DNA from: Marifrigoribacter sp965178585
GTDB lineage: Bacteria > Bacteroidota > Bacteroidia > Flavobacteriales > Flavobacteriaceae
NCBI GenBank assembly: GCA_965178585.1
Contig: OZ238267.1
Span: 124,001 to 188,000, forward strand
Length of the DNA stretch: 64,000 bases
Direction of reading: 5' to 3'
Part shown: positions 13,928-23,801 of the stretch, piece by piece
Position numbering within the stretch: position 1 is the stretch's first letter
Layout of the letters: every line of letters begins with the position of its first letter
Notes under the pieces: model-generated
Databases searched by the model: none
Seen by the model: only the letters and a program-made list of their open reading frames with translations
What the model was told of the DNA's origin: nothing
Translations under genes and position numbers: made by a program

Positions 13928-15736
13928 TTAATCTACCTTAAAGGTATTGTTCTCCAAATTAATATCTGCCATTAATCCTGAAGCATCAATTTTTATACTT
14001 TTTATTTTATTATTCTTTTTAATTTCAAAAGTGTAGGTTGGATTTGCCCAAGCCCAATCTTGTAAAATATACCATTCTTTAGAAGGGTTAGGATTAGGTT
14101 TATTTGCCCGCATCATTTGTAAAGGAATGTAAAAATTACTTACAGACCCATCTTTTTGAGTTATTTGAATGTCTATTGGCATTGGCATTAATCCTATTCT
14201 TTCTAAAGTAATAGTTGTTGTTTCTCCTTCAGAAACCACTTCTTTAATACCGTAGTCGATGGTATTAGTAGTTTGTGTCCAATCCATTAAATACCAATCT
14301 AATTCTGCTCCAGATACTTTTTCAGCAATTCTTATAAAGTCATTTGGAGTAGGGTGCATAAACGACCATTCTTTAAAATAACGCAATAAGGTTTTATCTA
14401 AGTTTTCTTTACCTATCACATATCCTAATTGTGAAAGAAAAACAGCTCCTTTACTATATGCGGCTATTCCATACCCAGTATTTGTATTATAACGATCCGC
14501 ATGAGTTGTCTGAGGTTGCTCTTTTCCGCTTGTAGCTATATAATTATATCCTCTGTAAGATCCAGAATTTGGATTTTCTTTATCTTCTTCCATTACTTCA
14601 TTCATCGCCATATTTGAAATGTACGATGTAAACCCTTCATCCATCCATTCGTGTTTACTTTCATTAGTAGCTAATAAAAACTGAAACCAAGTATGAGCCA
14701 TTTCGTGAGCAGTAACTCCAATTAGACTTCCTAATTTTCGGTCACCCGTAATTAAAGTGCACATTGCATACTCCATTCCTCCATCACCACCTTGTATTAC
14801 AGAATATTGTTCATAGGGATAATTACCTACATTTTTATTAAAGTAAGCTAGCAAATCAGCTGTTTTTGGCTGAAGCGTTTTCCAGTTTTCTAAAATATCC
14901 GGATTGTCTTTATAATAGAAATTTAAAGTCACTCCATTTGGTCCTGGATAAGTGTCGTGTATGTAATCTTTATCTGCCGCCCAAGCAAAATCATGAACGT
15001 TTGGCGCATTAAAATGCCAAGTTCTAGTTTTTCGTTTAGATTTTTTACCCAATCCTTTTTTATCTGCATTTTGTAGATATCCAGTACCGCCAACGATATA
15101 GTTCTCATCTAATTTTATGGTAACATCATAATCACCCCAAACACTATGAAACTCACGTGCGATATATGGGATTGCATGCCAACCTTCAAAATCGTATTCG
15201 GCAATTTTTGGAAACCATTGAGTCATTGAATAGGCTACGCCTTCCGCATTATCTCTTCCAGATCTTCTTATTTGAATAGGTATTTGTGCATCCCAATTCA
15301 TATTAAACTTTGTAGTAGTATTAGGAGGTATAGGAGTATTTAAGGTTACTTCTAAAATAGTACCAACCACTTCATACTGTAAGTCTATTCCATCTTGAGT
15401 AAGTTTTGTAGGCTTTATATATCCAATTTCGTCTGGACTAAGTTTTGAAATTTTATCACTTATTCTTTGATTAGAACCCTCTATTGTTCGTGACCTTACA
15501 TCCATTTCACTACCAGGCTGAAAGGCATTAAAATATAAATGATAAAACACCCGATACAATGTATCGGGTGAGTTATTAGAATAAGTTAGTTCTTGAATTC
15601 CTTTATATTGATGTTTCTCGACATTCATGTCGATTTCCATCCTATAATCAACTTTTTGTTGCCAATAGCTAGTATTGTTTTGTGCCATAGCGGCAAAAAC
15701 AAAAAGAGTAAAAAAGGTGTTTAAAACTAACTTCAT
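13928..15736 (-). CDS. M1 family zinc metallopeptidase
   Basis: A 602-residue exported peptidase of the aminopeptidase N superfamily. A signal peptide (1-18) ends at MAQ. An N-terminal beta-sandwich (about 25-230) is followed by the thermolysin-like catalytic domain. Visible are GGMEY (319-323, the GxMEN-like exopeptidase motif) and HEMAH (344-348) with the third zinc ligand E367 exactly 18 residues on. Only a short C-terminal region follows, so it is shorter than PepN (about 870) and like other flavobacterial M1 proteins. It probably trims peptides in the periplasm or at the surface. It starts 4 nt after the subtilase gene stop, so the two are in one operon. Confidence 0.92.
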   Translation of the reverse strand: MKLVLNTFFTLFVFAAMAQNNTSYWQQKVDYRMEIDMNVEKHQYKGIQELTYSNNSPDTLYRVFYHLYFNAFQPGSEMDVRSRTIEGSNQRISDKISKLSPDEIGYIKPTKLTQDGIDLQYEVVGTILEVTLNTPIPPNTTTKFNMNWDAQIPIQIRRSGRDNAEGVAYSMTQWFPKIAEYDFEGWHAIPYIAREFHSVWGDYDVTIKLDENYIVGGTGYLQNADKKGLGKKSKRKTRTWHFNAPNVHDFAWAADKDYIHDTYPGPNGVTLNFYYKDNPDILENWKTLQPKTADLLAYFNKNVGNYPYEQYSVIQGGDGGMEYAMCTLITGDRKLGSLIGVTAHEMAHTWFQFLLATNESKHEWMDEGFTSYISNMAMNEVMEEDKENPNSGSYRGYNYIATSGKEQPQTTHADRYNTNTGYGIAAYSKGAVFLSQLGYVIGKENLDKTLLRYFKEWSFMHPTPNDFIRIAEKVSGAELDWYLMDWTQTTNTIDYGIKEVVSEGETTTITLERIGLMPMPIDIQITQKDGSVSNFYIPLQMMRANKPNPNPSKEWYILQDWAWANPTYTFEIKKNNKIKSIKIDASGLMADINLENNTFKVD

Positions 15737-15740
15737 ATGA

Positions 15741-17405
15741 TTACATTTTGCTTGCCATAATTAAGGCGTTATATAAATTTGCTGTTTTTCCAGATTTTGA
15801 AATTGCATCAAAAGGCTGAACATTAGATTCTTCTCCACCAACAATTACTGGGGTAGAAGTGTGTAACCCACTATCCATTAAAACTTGTTTTACTTGCTTA
15901 GCAGAAAGTTTTGGATAGTAAGAACGAATCATAGCAGCTACACCAGCTACATTTGGAGAAGCCATTGATGTCCCTTGTAAATACCTGTAAGTATCTAATG
16001 GAGTTGTTGCCCATATTTTCACACCTGGAGAGAATAAATCTACACTAGTTGCTCCGTAGTTTGAAAAAGTTGCTACCATTTCTTTACCGTATTTATAATT
16101 TAAAGCACCAATTGTAATAAAATTGTCACTAATTTCTGCACCTGTACCAATTTGATCGTTCGGATAAGTATCTTTTACATCTAAATCAATTCCATCATTA
16201 CCAGCAGCATTAACAATTAACACATCTTTTTTACCAGCGTATTTAATAGCATCCCATACCCATTCTGGGTTTTGAGAATATGCCTTACCAAAACTGGTAT
16301 TAATTACTTTTGCGCCATTGTCAACCGCATAACGAATTGCTAAAGCAACATCTTTATCATACTCATCTCCATCAGGCACAGCTCTAACTACCATAATTTC
16401 TACATTTTGAGCAACTCCGTCCATTCCAACACCATTTCCTCTTTCTGCAGCTATAATTCCCGCTACGTGAGTACCGTGCATTGCATCTTCTTTTTTAGGA
16501 TCTGGTCCATCTACATCATTGTTACCATAGTTAGTATCTGTAATGTCATAAGGATCATCATTTAAAACACCTCTAAAATCAGTATCCATTGCAAAATGAT
16601 TTTTCAATCTTCCATTAAAATAATCTACACCACCTTCAAGTCTTTCCTTAAATTCAGGAATACTTCCACCGTAAGATAGCATTTGTGTTAACACAGCAAC
16701 ATTCTTTTGATCTTCTTCAGAAGGATTTGCTATAGCTGCTAAATCTGCTGCCGTATAATCTTCTTTGCCTAATTTTTTTGAAATAGCACTATGAGCAGAA
16801 GTTAATTGCTCTAACATTTGAGTGTAACGATCGCTATTACCTTTTATATCATCGTACTCTTTACTGTATTCCGCTTTTGCTTTTTGGTATAAAGCGAAAG
16901 TTTCTTTATCGTCTTCACTTATATCTGAAGCACTTTTTCCGTTAAACTTATTGTCATACCTTCTAATAATACGAGCGAATTCTAGGTTTTCACCTACGAT
17001 ATCACCTAAAAAATTCCATCCATTAACATCGTCAATGTATCCATTTTTGTCATCATCAATTCCGTTATTAGGTATTTCTCCTTTATTTACCCAAATCACG
17101 TTTTTAAGGTCTTCGTGTTCAATGTCAATTCCACTATCTACAACAGCAACAATTACATTGGTTCCTTTTAAATTTGGAATTAATTCGGCATAAGCTTTAT
17201 CAACACTCATTCCTGGAATAGTGTCATTAGCTAAATCTGCATTACTCCAAACTTTTAGTTGAGCATCTTCAACAGTTGCAGTTTTTGAGGTTTGGTTAAT
17301 TGAGTTTTCAAGAAGAGCCGCATCAATTGGTGCCACACTACTTCCACAGCTCGCTAGTAAAAGCGTTGTTGTAGCTGCTAGTACAAAGGGTTTTAAAATT
17401 TTCAT
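15741..17405 (-). CDS. Subtilisin-like (S8) serine protease, lipoprotein
   Basis: A 554-residue subtilase. The lipoprotein signal ends LLLASC (Cys 20). The catalytic triad is complete: D90 in VAVVDSGID, H310 in MHGTHVAG and S480 in GTSMASP. Between D and H there is an insertion of roughly 150 extra residues (about 115-300), charged and partly helical, unlike compact subtilisins; it may be a substrate-binding or regulatory domain. It lies between the MBL-fold hydrolase gene (6 nt upstream) and the M1 peptidase, suggesting a peptide-degradation operon at the cell envelope. Confidence 0.93.
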   Translation of the reverse strand: MKILKPFVLAATTTLLLASCGSSVAPIDAALLENSINQTSKTATVEDAQLKVWSNADLANDTIPGMSVDKAYAELIPNLKGTNVIVAVVDSGIDIEHEDLKNVIWVNKGEIPNNGIDDDKNGYIDDVNGWNFLGDIVGENLEFARIIRRYDNKFNGKSASDISEDDKETFALYQKAKAEYSKEYDDIKGNSDRYTQMLEQLTSAHSAISKKLGKEDYTAADLAAIANPSEEDQKNVAVLTQMLSYGGSIPEFKERLEGGVDYFNGRLKNHFAMDTDFRGVLNDDPYDITDTNYGNNDVDGPDPKKEDAMHGTHVAGIIAAERGNGVGMDGVAQNVEIMVVRAVPDGDEYDKDVALAIRYAVDNGAKVINTSFGKAYSQNPEWVWDAIKYAGKKDVLIVNAAGNDGIDLDVKDTYPNDQIGTGAEISDNFITIGALNYKYGKEMVATFSNYGATSVDLFSPGVKIWATTPLDTYRYLQGTSMASPNVAGVAAMIRSYYPKLSAKQVKQVLMDSGLHTSTPVIVGGEESNVQPFDAISKSGKTANLYNALIMASKM

Positions 17406-17411
17406 TTTTGT

Positions 17412-18272
17412 TTAATTAAATAATTCATCAATAGTAAAACATTCGTTAAGGCGAACACCTTTTTCAGTATGTTTTACAGTAATAATAGGGTTATGAGCAT
17501 CGTGCTCTAAAAATAAATAGTAATTATTGTCTGCTGCCATATTAAGAAATTTTTCTTTTTCTGGCATGGTTAATAAAGGTCTGGTATCATATCCCATTAC
17601 AAACGGAAGCGGTAAATGCCCAGCAGTAGGTAATAAATCTGCCATAAACACAATTTTTTTTCCTTTGTAATCAATATGCGGAATCATTTGTTTTTCGGTA
17701 TGTCCATCTGCAAAAAAGATTCCAAAATCTAACTCATTTTTATCAGAAAAACACGCTTTAGGGTCTCCAACAAATTTTAGCTGACCACTTTCTTGCATAG
17801 GCAAAATGTTTTCTGAAAGGAAAGAAGCTCTTTCTCTTCGATTAGGTTGAGTAGCCCAATTCCAATGCCTTTCATTACTCCAAAATGTAGCATTTTTGAA
17901 AGTTGGTTCGTAACCAGTTCGGTTGTGATTCCATTGTACAGCACCACCACAATGATCAAAATGAAGGTGTGTTAAAAATACATCGGTAATATCATCTTTA
18001 TGAAAACCGTGTTTTTTTAATGAATTTTCAAGCGTGAAGTCACCCCAAGGAAAATAATACCCAAAGAATTTATCACTTTGTTTATTACCCATTCCAGCAT
18101 CAATTAAAGTGAGCCTATCGCCGTTTTCAATTAAAAGACAACGTGATGCAATATCTATCATATTGTTTGAATCTGCAGGGTTGGTTCTAGACCAAAGTGT
18201 TTTAGGAACAACGCCAAACATAGCGCCACCATCTAACTTAAAATTTCCCGCTTCAATAGGGTATAAATTCAT
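17412..18272 (-). CDS. MBL-fold metallo-hydrolase
   Basis: A 286-residue metallo-beta-lactamase-fold hydrolase without a signal peptide. The metal-binding motif THLHFDHCGG (H102, H104, D106, H107) is intact. Later ligands are probably the H of FADGHTEKQ, the D of VFMADLLP and the H of LEHDAH. The family covers lactonases, glyoxalase II-like thioesterases and others; the N-terminal MNLYPIEAG and the quorum-lactonase-like layout do not settle the substrate. It is first in a three-gene run with the subtilase and M1 peptidase. Confidence 0.88.
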   Translation of the reverse strand: MNLYPIEAGNFKLDGGAMFGVVPKTLWSRTNPADSNNMIDIASRCLLIENGDRLTLIDAGMGNKQSDKFFGYYFPWGDFTLENSLKKHGFHKDDITDVFLTHLHFDHCGGAVQWNHNRTGYEPTFKNATFWSNERHWNWATQPNRRERASFLSENILPMQESGQLKFVGDPKACFSDKNELDFGIFFADGHTEKQMIPHIDYKGKKIVFMADLLPTAGHLPLPFVMGYDTRPLLTMPEKEKFLNMAADNNYYLFLEHDAHNPIITVKHTEKGVRLNECFTIDELFN

Positions 18273-18425
18273 AGGTCTGCGAAGATAATTAATTACAAAG
18301 ATAAAGGCAAAATCTTATGATTTAATTAAGATTCAAGTTAATTTTATAAAGATTAATTGCTTCAGTTTTAATATAAAATAGAAACATTCAACAATAATTA
18401 GTATTTTTCCAAAAATTAATTATTA

Positions 18426-20258
18426 ATGATTGAATTAGGAGGTATAATTATACTGGGAATATTAGCTCAATGGTTTGCTTGGAAACTAAAGATTCCTGCT
18501 ATACTACCATTGTTGTTAATTGGCTTATTGGTAGGCCCTATTTCTGCTGAATTTTTATCTGAAGACGGCACCAAATGGATTGAACCTGTTTGGAATGGAG
18601 AAGAAGGCTTGTTTGGAGGTAAAAACTTGTATTTTTTTGTATCACTTTCTATAAGTATTATACTTTTTGAAGGGGGCTTAACTCTTAAGTTTAAAGAAAT
18701 TAAAAGCGTTGGACCCCTAGTAATTACAAAGTTAATCACTTTAGGCTCTCTGGTTACTTTCTTTTGTGCTGGAATAGCAGCTCATTTTATTTTTGATTTA
18801 AGCTGGGAAATTTCATTTTTGTTTTCAGCATTAATTATTGTTACCGGGCCAACAGTTATAACCCCAATTTTAAGAAACATACCTCTTAGAAAAGACATTT
18901 CGGCAATTTTAAAATGGGAAGGAATATTAATCGATCCTATTGGTGCGTTGGTAGCAGTTCTAGTTTTCGAGTTTATTAGTGTTGGAGCAGGAGGTGAGTA
19001 CACAAAAACAGCATTGATTGAATTTGGAAAAATTGTTTTATTTGGCTCTACTTTTGGGTTTACTTTTGCTCACGCTCTAAATTTTGCAATTAACAAACAA
19101 TGGATTCCTCACTATTTACTCAATGTATTTGCATTAGCATCTGTTTTAGGAGTTTTTATCTTATCGGATAGTTTTTCACACGAATCTGGATTACTTGCGG
19201 TAGTAATCATGGGAATGGTTTTGGGTAACTCTCAATCTAAATATTTAAAAGAATTGCTTTATTTCAAGGAATCGCTTAGTATTTTACTAATTTCTATATT
19301 ATTCATTCTGCTTTCAGCTAATATTAATTTTGATGACCTAATGTTAATTTACAACTGGAAAACTCTTGTTTTGTTTGCAGCCGTAGTCTTTATAATTCGT
19401 CCTTTGGGGGTATTTCTAAGCACGTACAATTCTACTTTATCGTTTAGGGAAAAAATGTTTATTAGCTGGGTTGGACCTCGAGGAATTGTTGCAGCAGGAA
19501 TCGCATCATTATTTGGACTTACATTGGTTTTTAAGGGAATAAAAGATGCAGAATATATCACCCCTTTAGTTTTTATGATAGTAATGGGAACGGTTTTATT
19601 AAACGCAACAACTGCACGCCTTTTCGCAAAATTAACGGGTGTATTTTTAAAGAAATCAACGGGAATTTTAATAGTAGGAGCCTCGGAAGTATCCCAATTA
19701 ATTGCAAAATATTTAAAAGATAATAATCGACATGTGGTATTGATTGATTCTAACCAAACCAATATTGCAAATGCAAAAGAGTTAGGGCTAGATGCTTTAC
19801 CTGTTGATATTTACTCGGACACTCTAAAGGACAATATAGAATTAAATGATATAGGTTACTTAATGGCTTTAACAGGAAGTCCAGATATTAATAGAAGTGC
19901 TATTGAAAAATTTAGAGAAGATTTTGGCGAAAATGGTTCTTTTAGATTAGTTACAGATGAAGAAAAAAATGACCCAACAAATAACCCAAAAGAAGGCCTG
20001 TTTTCACACACCGATGATTTTGCATTACTAACACATACGGCAAAAGAATACCCAAAGATTAATGAAATAACAATAAAGGATAAAGAGCATTATATAGAAT
20101 TAATAAATCAAACTATTAAGGATAAAAACACCATTCCTTTATTTATTAAAAACCAAAAAGGAGAGCTTACTATTTTATCCTCTTTTAGTGTAGAAAACAA
20201 TAAAGTTGATAAGGGGTTTGAATTAATTTATTTAGGTAAACCTATTGTTTTAAAATAA
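18426..20258 (+). CDS. CPA1-type cation:proton antiporter with RCK domain
   Basis: A 610-residue inner-membrane antiporter. Residues about 1-395 form 12 or 13 membrane helices, with family motifs VTGPTVITPILR (about residues 139-150) and WVGPRGIVAAGIASL (about 349-363). After a linker, residues about 410-520 form a TrkA-N/RCK Rossmann domain (GILIVGASEVSQLIAKYL, then VVLIDSNQ) that probably senses nucleotide. This fusion is common in Bacteroidota NhaP/CvrA-like proteins that exchange Na+ or K+ for protons. It starts at an ATG at 18426, divergent from the MBL gene. No C-terminal truncation is seen. Confidence 0.88.
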   Translation: MIELGGIIILGILAQWFAWKLKIPAILPLLLIGLLVGPISAEFLSEDGTKWIEPVWNGEEGLFGGKNLYFFVSLSISIILFEGGLTLKFKEIKSVGPLVITKLITLGSLVTFFCAGIAAHFIFDLSWEISFLFSALIIVTGPTVITPILRNIPLRKDISAILKWEGILIDPIGALVAVLVFEFISVGAGGEYTKTALIEFGKIVLFGSTFGFTFAHALNFAINKQWIPHYLLNVFALASVLGVFILSDSFSHESGLLAVVIMGMVLGNSQSKYLKELLYFKESLSILLISILFILLSANINFDDLMLIYNWKTLVLFAAVVFIIRPLGVFLSTYNSTLSFREKMFISWVGPRGIVAAGIASLFGLTLVFKGIKDAEYITPLVFMIVMGTVLLNATTARLFAKLTGVFLKKSTGILIVGASEVSQLIAKYLKDNNRHVVLIDSNQTNIANAKELGLDALPVDIYSDTLKDNIELNDIGYLMALTGSPDINRSAIEKFREDFGENGSFRLVTDEEKNDPTNNPKEGLFSHTDDFALLTHTAKEYPKINEITIKDKEHYIELINQTIKDKNTIPLFIKNQKGELTILSSFSVENNKVDKGFELIYLGKPIVLK

Positions 20259-20308
20259 ACTGCAACAAAACATAACAGTAATCGTTATAAAATACTAAAC
20301 ACTAAAAA

Positions 20309-20530
20309 TTGAAAAACCATCTATTAATTCTAGCTACTGCGATATTATTATTTTCTTGTAAAAAGGAAGATTCTGTTACCTGTACAACATGTAATTCACC
20401 ACAAACAACCCCTTTTGAAGTATGTCGAGAAAGCGACGGAAGTGCCTCAGTAAATGGTGAAAAAACAGGAACAAATTACGATGATTATATAACAGGATTG
20501 GAAGAAGCAGGCGCAACTTGCGGGAACTAA
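20309..20530 (+). CDS. Small cysteine-rich lipoprotein, TTG start
   Basis: A 73-residue predicted lipoprotein. The start is TTG (20309); the signal KNHLLILATAILLFSC ends in a lipobox with Cys 17. The mature part has several cysteines (CTTCNSP, EVCRES, ATCGN) and no domain I know. It follows the antiporter gene by 50 nt in the same direction and converges on the 20527 gene, overlapping its end by 4 bases. Confidence 0.6.
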   Translation: MKNHLLILATAILLFSCKKEDSVTCTTCNSPQTTPFEVCRESDGSASVNGEKTGTNYDDYITGLEEAGATCGN

Positions 20531-20847
20531 CTTTTCCAGTATTGAGGGGCGGTTTTTTCAGAAACTTGATTCCAATAATCTGGCGTTACTTTATGACCAT
20601 CAAACGTTTTTAATTTGCGTTCAAATATCCAGATAGTTGGATTAAAAACCATATCGGTAACGGCTACTGTGTATAGCTGAGGGTCTTCTTCAGATCTTCT
20701 TTTTTCTTCATCAACAATGACCTCAAAGCCATTATGTTCTAGTAATTTTTTTAGAAAATCTCTACGATCTGCATCAACCTTTTTTTCAATAAAAGTCACT
20801 CGTTGATCTCCAATTGATCCAAATAAATGTTTTCCGCCTAAACCCAT
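20527..20847 (-). CDS. Conserved small protein of unknown function at the end of the nuo operon
   Basis: A 106-residue soluble protein (MGLGGKHLFGSIGDQRVTFIEKKVDADRR at the start, split pattern VTDMVFNPTIWIFER near the middle). I do not recognise a named family. It starts 14 nt after the stop of nuoN in the same direction and probably rides on the same transcript, which raises the possibility of a role linked to complex I or ferredoxin metabolism. No metal-binding or membrane motif is visible. Confidence 0.6.
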   Translation of the reverse strand: MGLGGKHLFGSIGDQRVTFIEKKVDADRRDFLKKLLEHNGFEVIVDEEKRRSEEDPQLYTVAVTDMVFNPTIWIFERKLKTFDGHKVTPDYWNQVSEKTAPQYWKS

Positions 20848-20861
20848 AGATTTTTATTTTA

Positions 20862-22289
20862 CTAATATAAGTTTTTACTTAATTCATAGATGTATTCATA
20901 CATCGGGCTATACAAACCTATTGTTAATATACCTAAAACAGTTATTATAAGGCCTAATCTCATATAAAGTTTGTTGTTAAAAAAAGGAATTGGATTATCA
21001 TTTTTTCTTAAAAACATAGCTCGTATAACTAATAAATAATAATATAAAGAAATCGTCACATTTACTACAGCCAGAAAAACTAATAAATAATAACCTTTAC
21101 TTGCTGCTGCTGCAAAAAGGAAGAACTTTCCGAAAAACCCCGCTACAGGAGGGATTCCAGCTAATGAAAAAAGGGCTAACATCATTACCAAGCTTAACTT
21201 AGGATTGGTTCTGTACAAGCCTTCGTAATCATCCATATTTTCTTTTCCAGTTTTTAAAGAAATCGCCTGAACAACTCCAAAAGCTGCTAAGTTTGAAAAC
21301 ACATAAACCAATACAAAATATACAACAGTTGCAACTCCTAATTGCTCTCCATTAATTAATCCTAATAAAATAAAACCGGCTTGTGCTATGGATGAAAAAG
21401 CCAAAAACCGCTTCATGTTTTTCTGTCGTAAAGCAAAAAGGTTTCCTATAAACATGGTTGCAATCGCAATTACATATACTAAGTTTTCCCAAATATGAAA
21501 TAAAGACTTAAAAACAGTAAACAATAAAATCATTAGTATGAAAACCGCTGCTCCTTTTGAAATTACAGATAGATAAGAAGCTACACTAATTGGCGCTCCT
21601 TCATAAACATCAGCTGTCCAAAAATGAAAGGGCACTAAAGAAATTTTAAATGCCAATCCTGAAAAGAACATAATTAACCCTAAAATGGTTAGACTAGAAG
21701 ATGTAATTAACTCGGTCATTTCATTAAAATAAATAGTTCCGGTAGTTGCATATAATAATGAAATCCCAAACAAAGAAACCCCAGATGCTAATGCTGCAGA
21801 AAGGATTAATTTAATTCCAGCTTCACTTGAGGTTCTTTTTGAGGTGTCGTAAGCAGCCAAAGCTGCAACAGGCAATGTAGATAATTCCAAACCTAAGAAA
21901 AACATTAAAAAATCTCCTGCAGAAATCATAAAATACATCCCTAGTAAAGATGAAAACATTAAAATAAAGAATTCAGTTCCTTTATGGTGTTGCATTACTT
22001 TTTCTTGAATCCAATCTGCAGATTGCAATAAAAGAATGAGCACACCAATATTTAAAACGTTTTTAAAGAAATGTATCATTCCGTTGGTTCTAAACATTCC
22101 TCCAAACAGACTGTTTTCCTCTATGGGCATAAACCCAATAACGGTATGTATTCCAAATAGAAATATTGCTAAATGAACAACGCTTCCTTTTTTAGATTTA
22201 GGTATAAAAATTTCAGCAATAATCAGCAATAATAGTATGCATAACAATACTATTTCTTGCCTCATCAATAAAAAACTACTAAAATCCAT
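20862..22289 (-). CDS. nuoN: Complex I subunit N
   Basis: A 475-residue antiporter-like membrane subunit of the proton-pumping quinone reductase, with about 14 helices. The conserved pump glutamate in the fifth helix is E135 (FFLGLELSTLP), and the discontinuous-helix motif appears as PFHFWTADVYEGAP (about 219-232). It is the last nuo gene, 15 nt after nuoM. Length is normal. Confidence 0.95.
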   Translation of the reverse strand: MDFSSFLLMRQEIVLLCILLLLIIAEIFIPKSKKGSVVHLAIFLFGIHTVIGFMPIEENSLFGGMFRTNGMIHFFKNVLNIGVLILLLQSADWIQEKVMQHHKGTEFFILMFSSLLGMYFMISAGDFLMFFLGLELSTLPVAALAAYDTSKRTSSEAGIKLILSAALASGVSLFGISLLYATTGTIYFNEMTELITSSSLTILGLIMFFSGLAFKISLVPFHFWTADVYEGAPISVASYLSVISKGAAVFILMILLFTVFKSLFHIWENLVYVIAIATMFIGNLFALRQKNMKRFLAFSSIAQAGFILLGLINGEQLGVATVVYFVLVYVFSNLAAFGVVQAISLKTGKENMDDYEGLYRTNPKLSLVMMLALFSLAGIPPVAGFFGKFFLFAAAASKGYYLLVFLAVVNVTISLYYYLLVIRAMFLRKNDNPIPFFNNKLYMRLGLIITVLGILTIGLYSPMYEYIYELSKNLY

Positions 22290-22304
22290 ATTAGTTCTTT
22301 TTCT

Positions 22305-23792
22305 TTATAAAAACCCTTGTATAAAAGGTTGTAAACTATCTAAAATCATATCACTCAACCAAAGTGGAGCTACACCCATACCTACCATCGGAATTAATAA
22401 CAATATAATCCCTGTTTTTTCATACCAAGTTGCTTTAGGAAGGTTTAAAAATGCTTCGTTCTTTACTGGCCCCATTAACATGATACCTACCACTCTTAAA
22501 ATGTAAACTGCAGTAACTACAATTGCAGAAATTGATATAATGGTTGCTATTCTATAAAACATCTCTTCGTGTTGAAAGGCTCCTACAAATATGTTCATCT
22601 CTGCTACAAATCCACTAAATCCAGGAAGCCCTAAGGATGCTAATCCCGCAATCACATAAATAACCGAAATAAATGGGATTACTTTTAACAATCCTCCTAA
22701 TTTAGTAATGTCTCTAGTATGTGTTCTCCCATAGATCATTCCAATTAATGCAAAAAATAAAGCGGTCATAAACCCATGAGAAAGGGATTGTAAAATCGCT
22801 CCATTCCAAGCGGTTTTATTAAGCATTAAAAGAGCAAACAACACCATACCTAAGTGACTTACTGAAGAATATGCGTTTATATATTTTAAATCTTTTTGTT
22901 TTAAAGCACCGAAAGCACCATAAATAACTCCTATAGCAGATAATATTATAAAGAACCAGTCCCAATGCATTGCACCTTCAGGAAGTAAAAACATAGCAAC
23001 TCTAAACACTCCATATCCACCTAATTTCATTAATACCCCAGCGTGAAGCATAGATACAGCAGTAGGAGCAGAGGCATGACCATCTGGTGACCAAGTGTGA
23101 AAAGGAAATAAAGCTCCTAATACCGCAAAGCCAATAAATGTTAATGGGAAAAATAATTTTTGAGCTTCAAAAGGAATATTCACTTTTGCGATTTCTAATA
23201 TATTAAAAGTTAAAGCCCCTCCATCTGCGTTAGAATTATAATAAATTCCTAAAACACCTACTAATAATACTGCTGATGCACCCATTAACATTAAAGTTAA
23301 CTTCATGGCAGAATACTCTTTTGGCCCTGTTCCCCATATTCCTATTAAGAGATACATTGGAATTACAGCAATTTCGTAGAAAACAAACATGGTAAACAAA
23401 TCGATGGAAATAAAAAAGCCATAGACACCAGTAGCTAATACCAATAAGGATATAAAAAACTCTTTAGGCAATTCTTCCATTTTCCAGGATATAAAAACAC
23501 CGGCCAAAACAACAATTGAAGTCAATAATAATAAGGCAACCGATATTCCGTCAACTCCAATATTATAATGAATATTAAAATTTTCGTACCATATTACATC
23601 TCTTGTAAAGACCATAATATCATCGTTTATGGCTTTTTCTTTGAAATAAGCAAAAACTAAATTAATTGACATGGCAAGCTGAACAAGACTACCAATCATA
23701 GATATAATACGAGATTGTTTTAGTCCATTAGAAAAAACCAATGCTAAAACAGTAACTATAGGCACTACAATAAAAAGTGATAAAATATCCAT
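22305..23792 (-). CDS. nuoM: Complex I subunit M
   Basis: A 495-residue antiporter-like proton-pump subunit with about 14 membrane helices. The key glutamate is E140 in FVFYEIAVIPMYLLIG, and the quinone-reductase motif PFHTWSPDGHASAPTAVSM (about 233-251) is intact. It lies between nuoL (9 nt) and nuoN (15 nt). Confidence 0.95.
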   Translation of the reverse strand: MDILSLFIVVPIVTVLALVFSNGLKQSRIISMIGSLVQLAMSINLVFAYFKEKAINDDIMVFTRDVIWYENFNIHYNIGVDGISVALLLLTSIVVLAGVFISWKMEELPKEFFISLLVLATGVYGFFISIDLFTMFVFYEIAVIPMYLLIGIWGTGPKEYSAMKLTLMLMGASAVLLVGVLGIYYNSNADGGALTFNILEIAKVNIPFEAQKLFFPLTFIGFAVLGALFPFHTWSPDGHASAPTAVSMLHAGVLMKLGGYGVFRVAMFLLPEGAMHWDWFFIILSAIGVIYGAFGALKQKDLKYINAYSSVSHLGMVLFALLMLNKTAWNGAILQSLSHGFMTALFFALIGMIYGRTHTRDITKLGGLLKVIPFISVIYVIAGLASLGLPGFSGFVAEMNIFVGAFQHEEMFYRIATIISISAIVVTAVYILRVVGIMLMGPVKNEAFLNLPKATWYEKTGIILLLIPMVGMGVAPLWLSDMILDSLQPFIQGFL

Positions 23793-23801
23793 ATTACTCT
23801 A

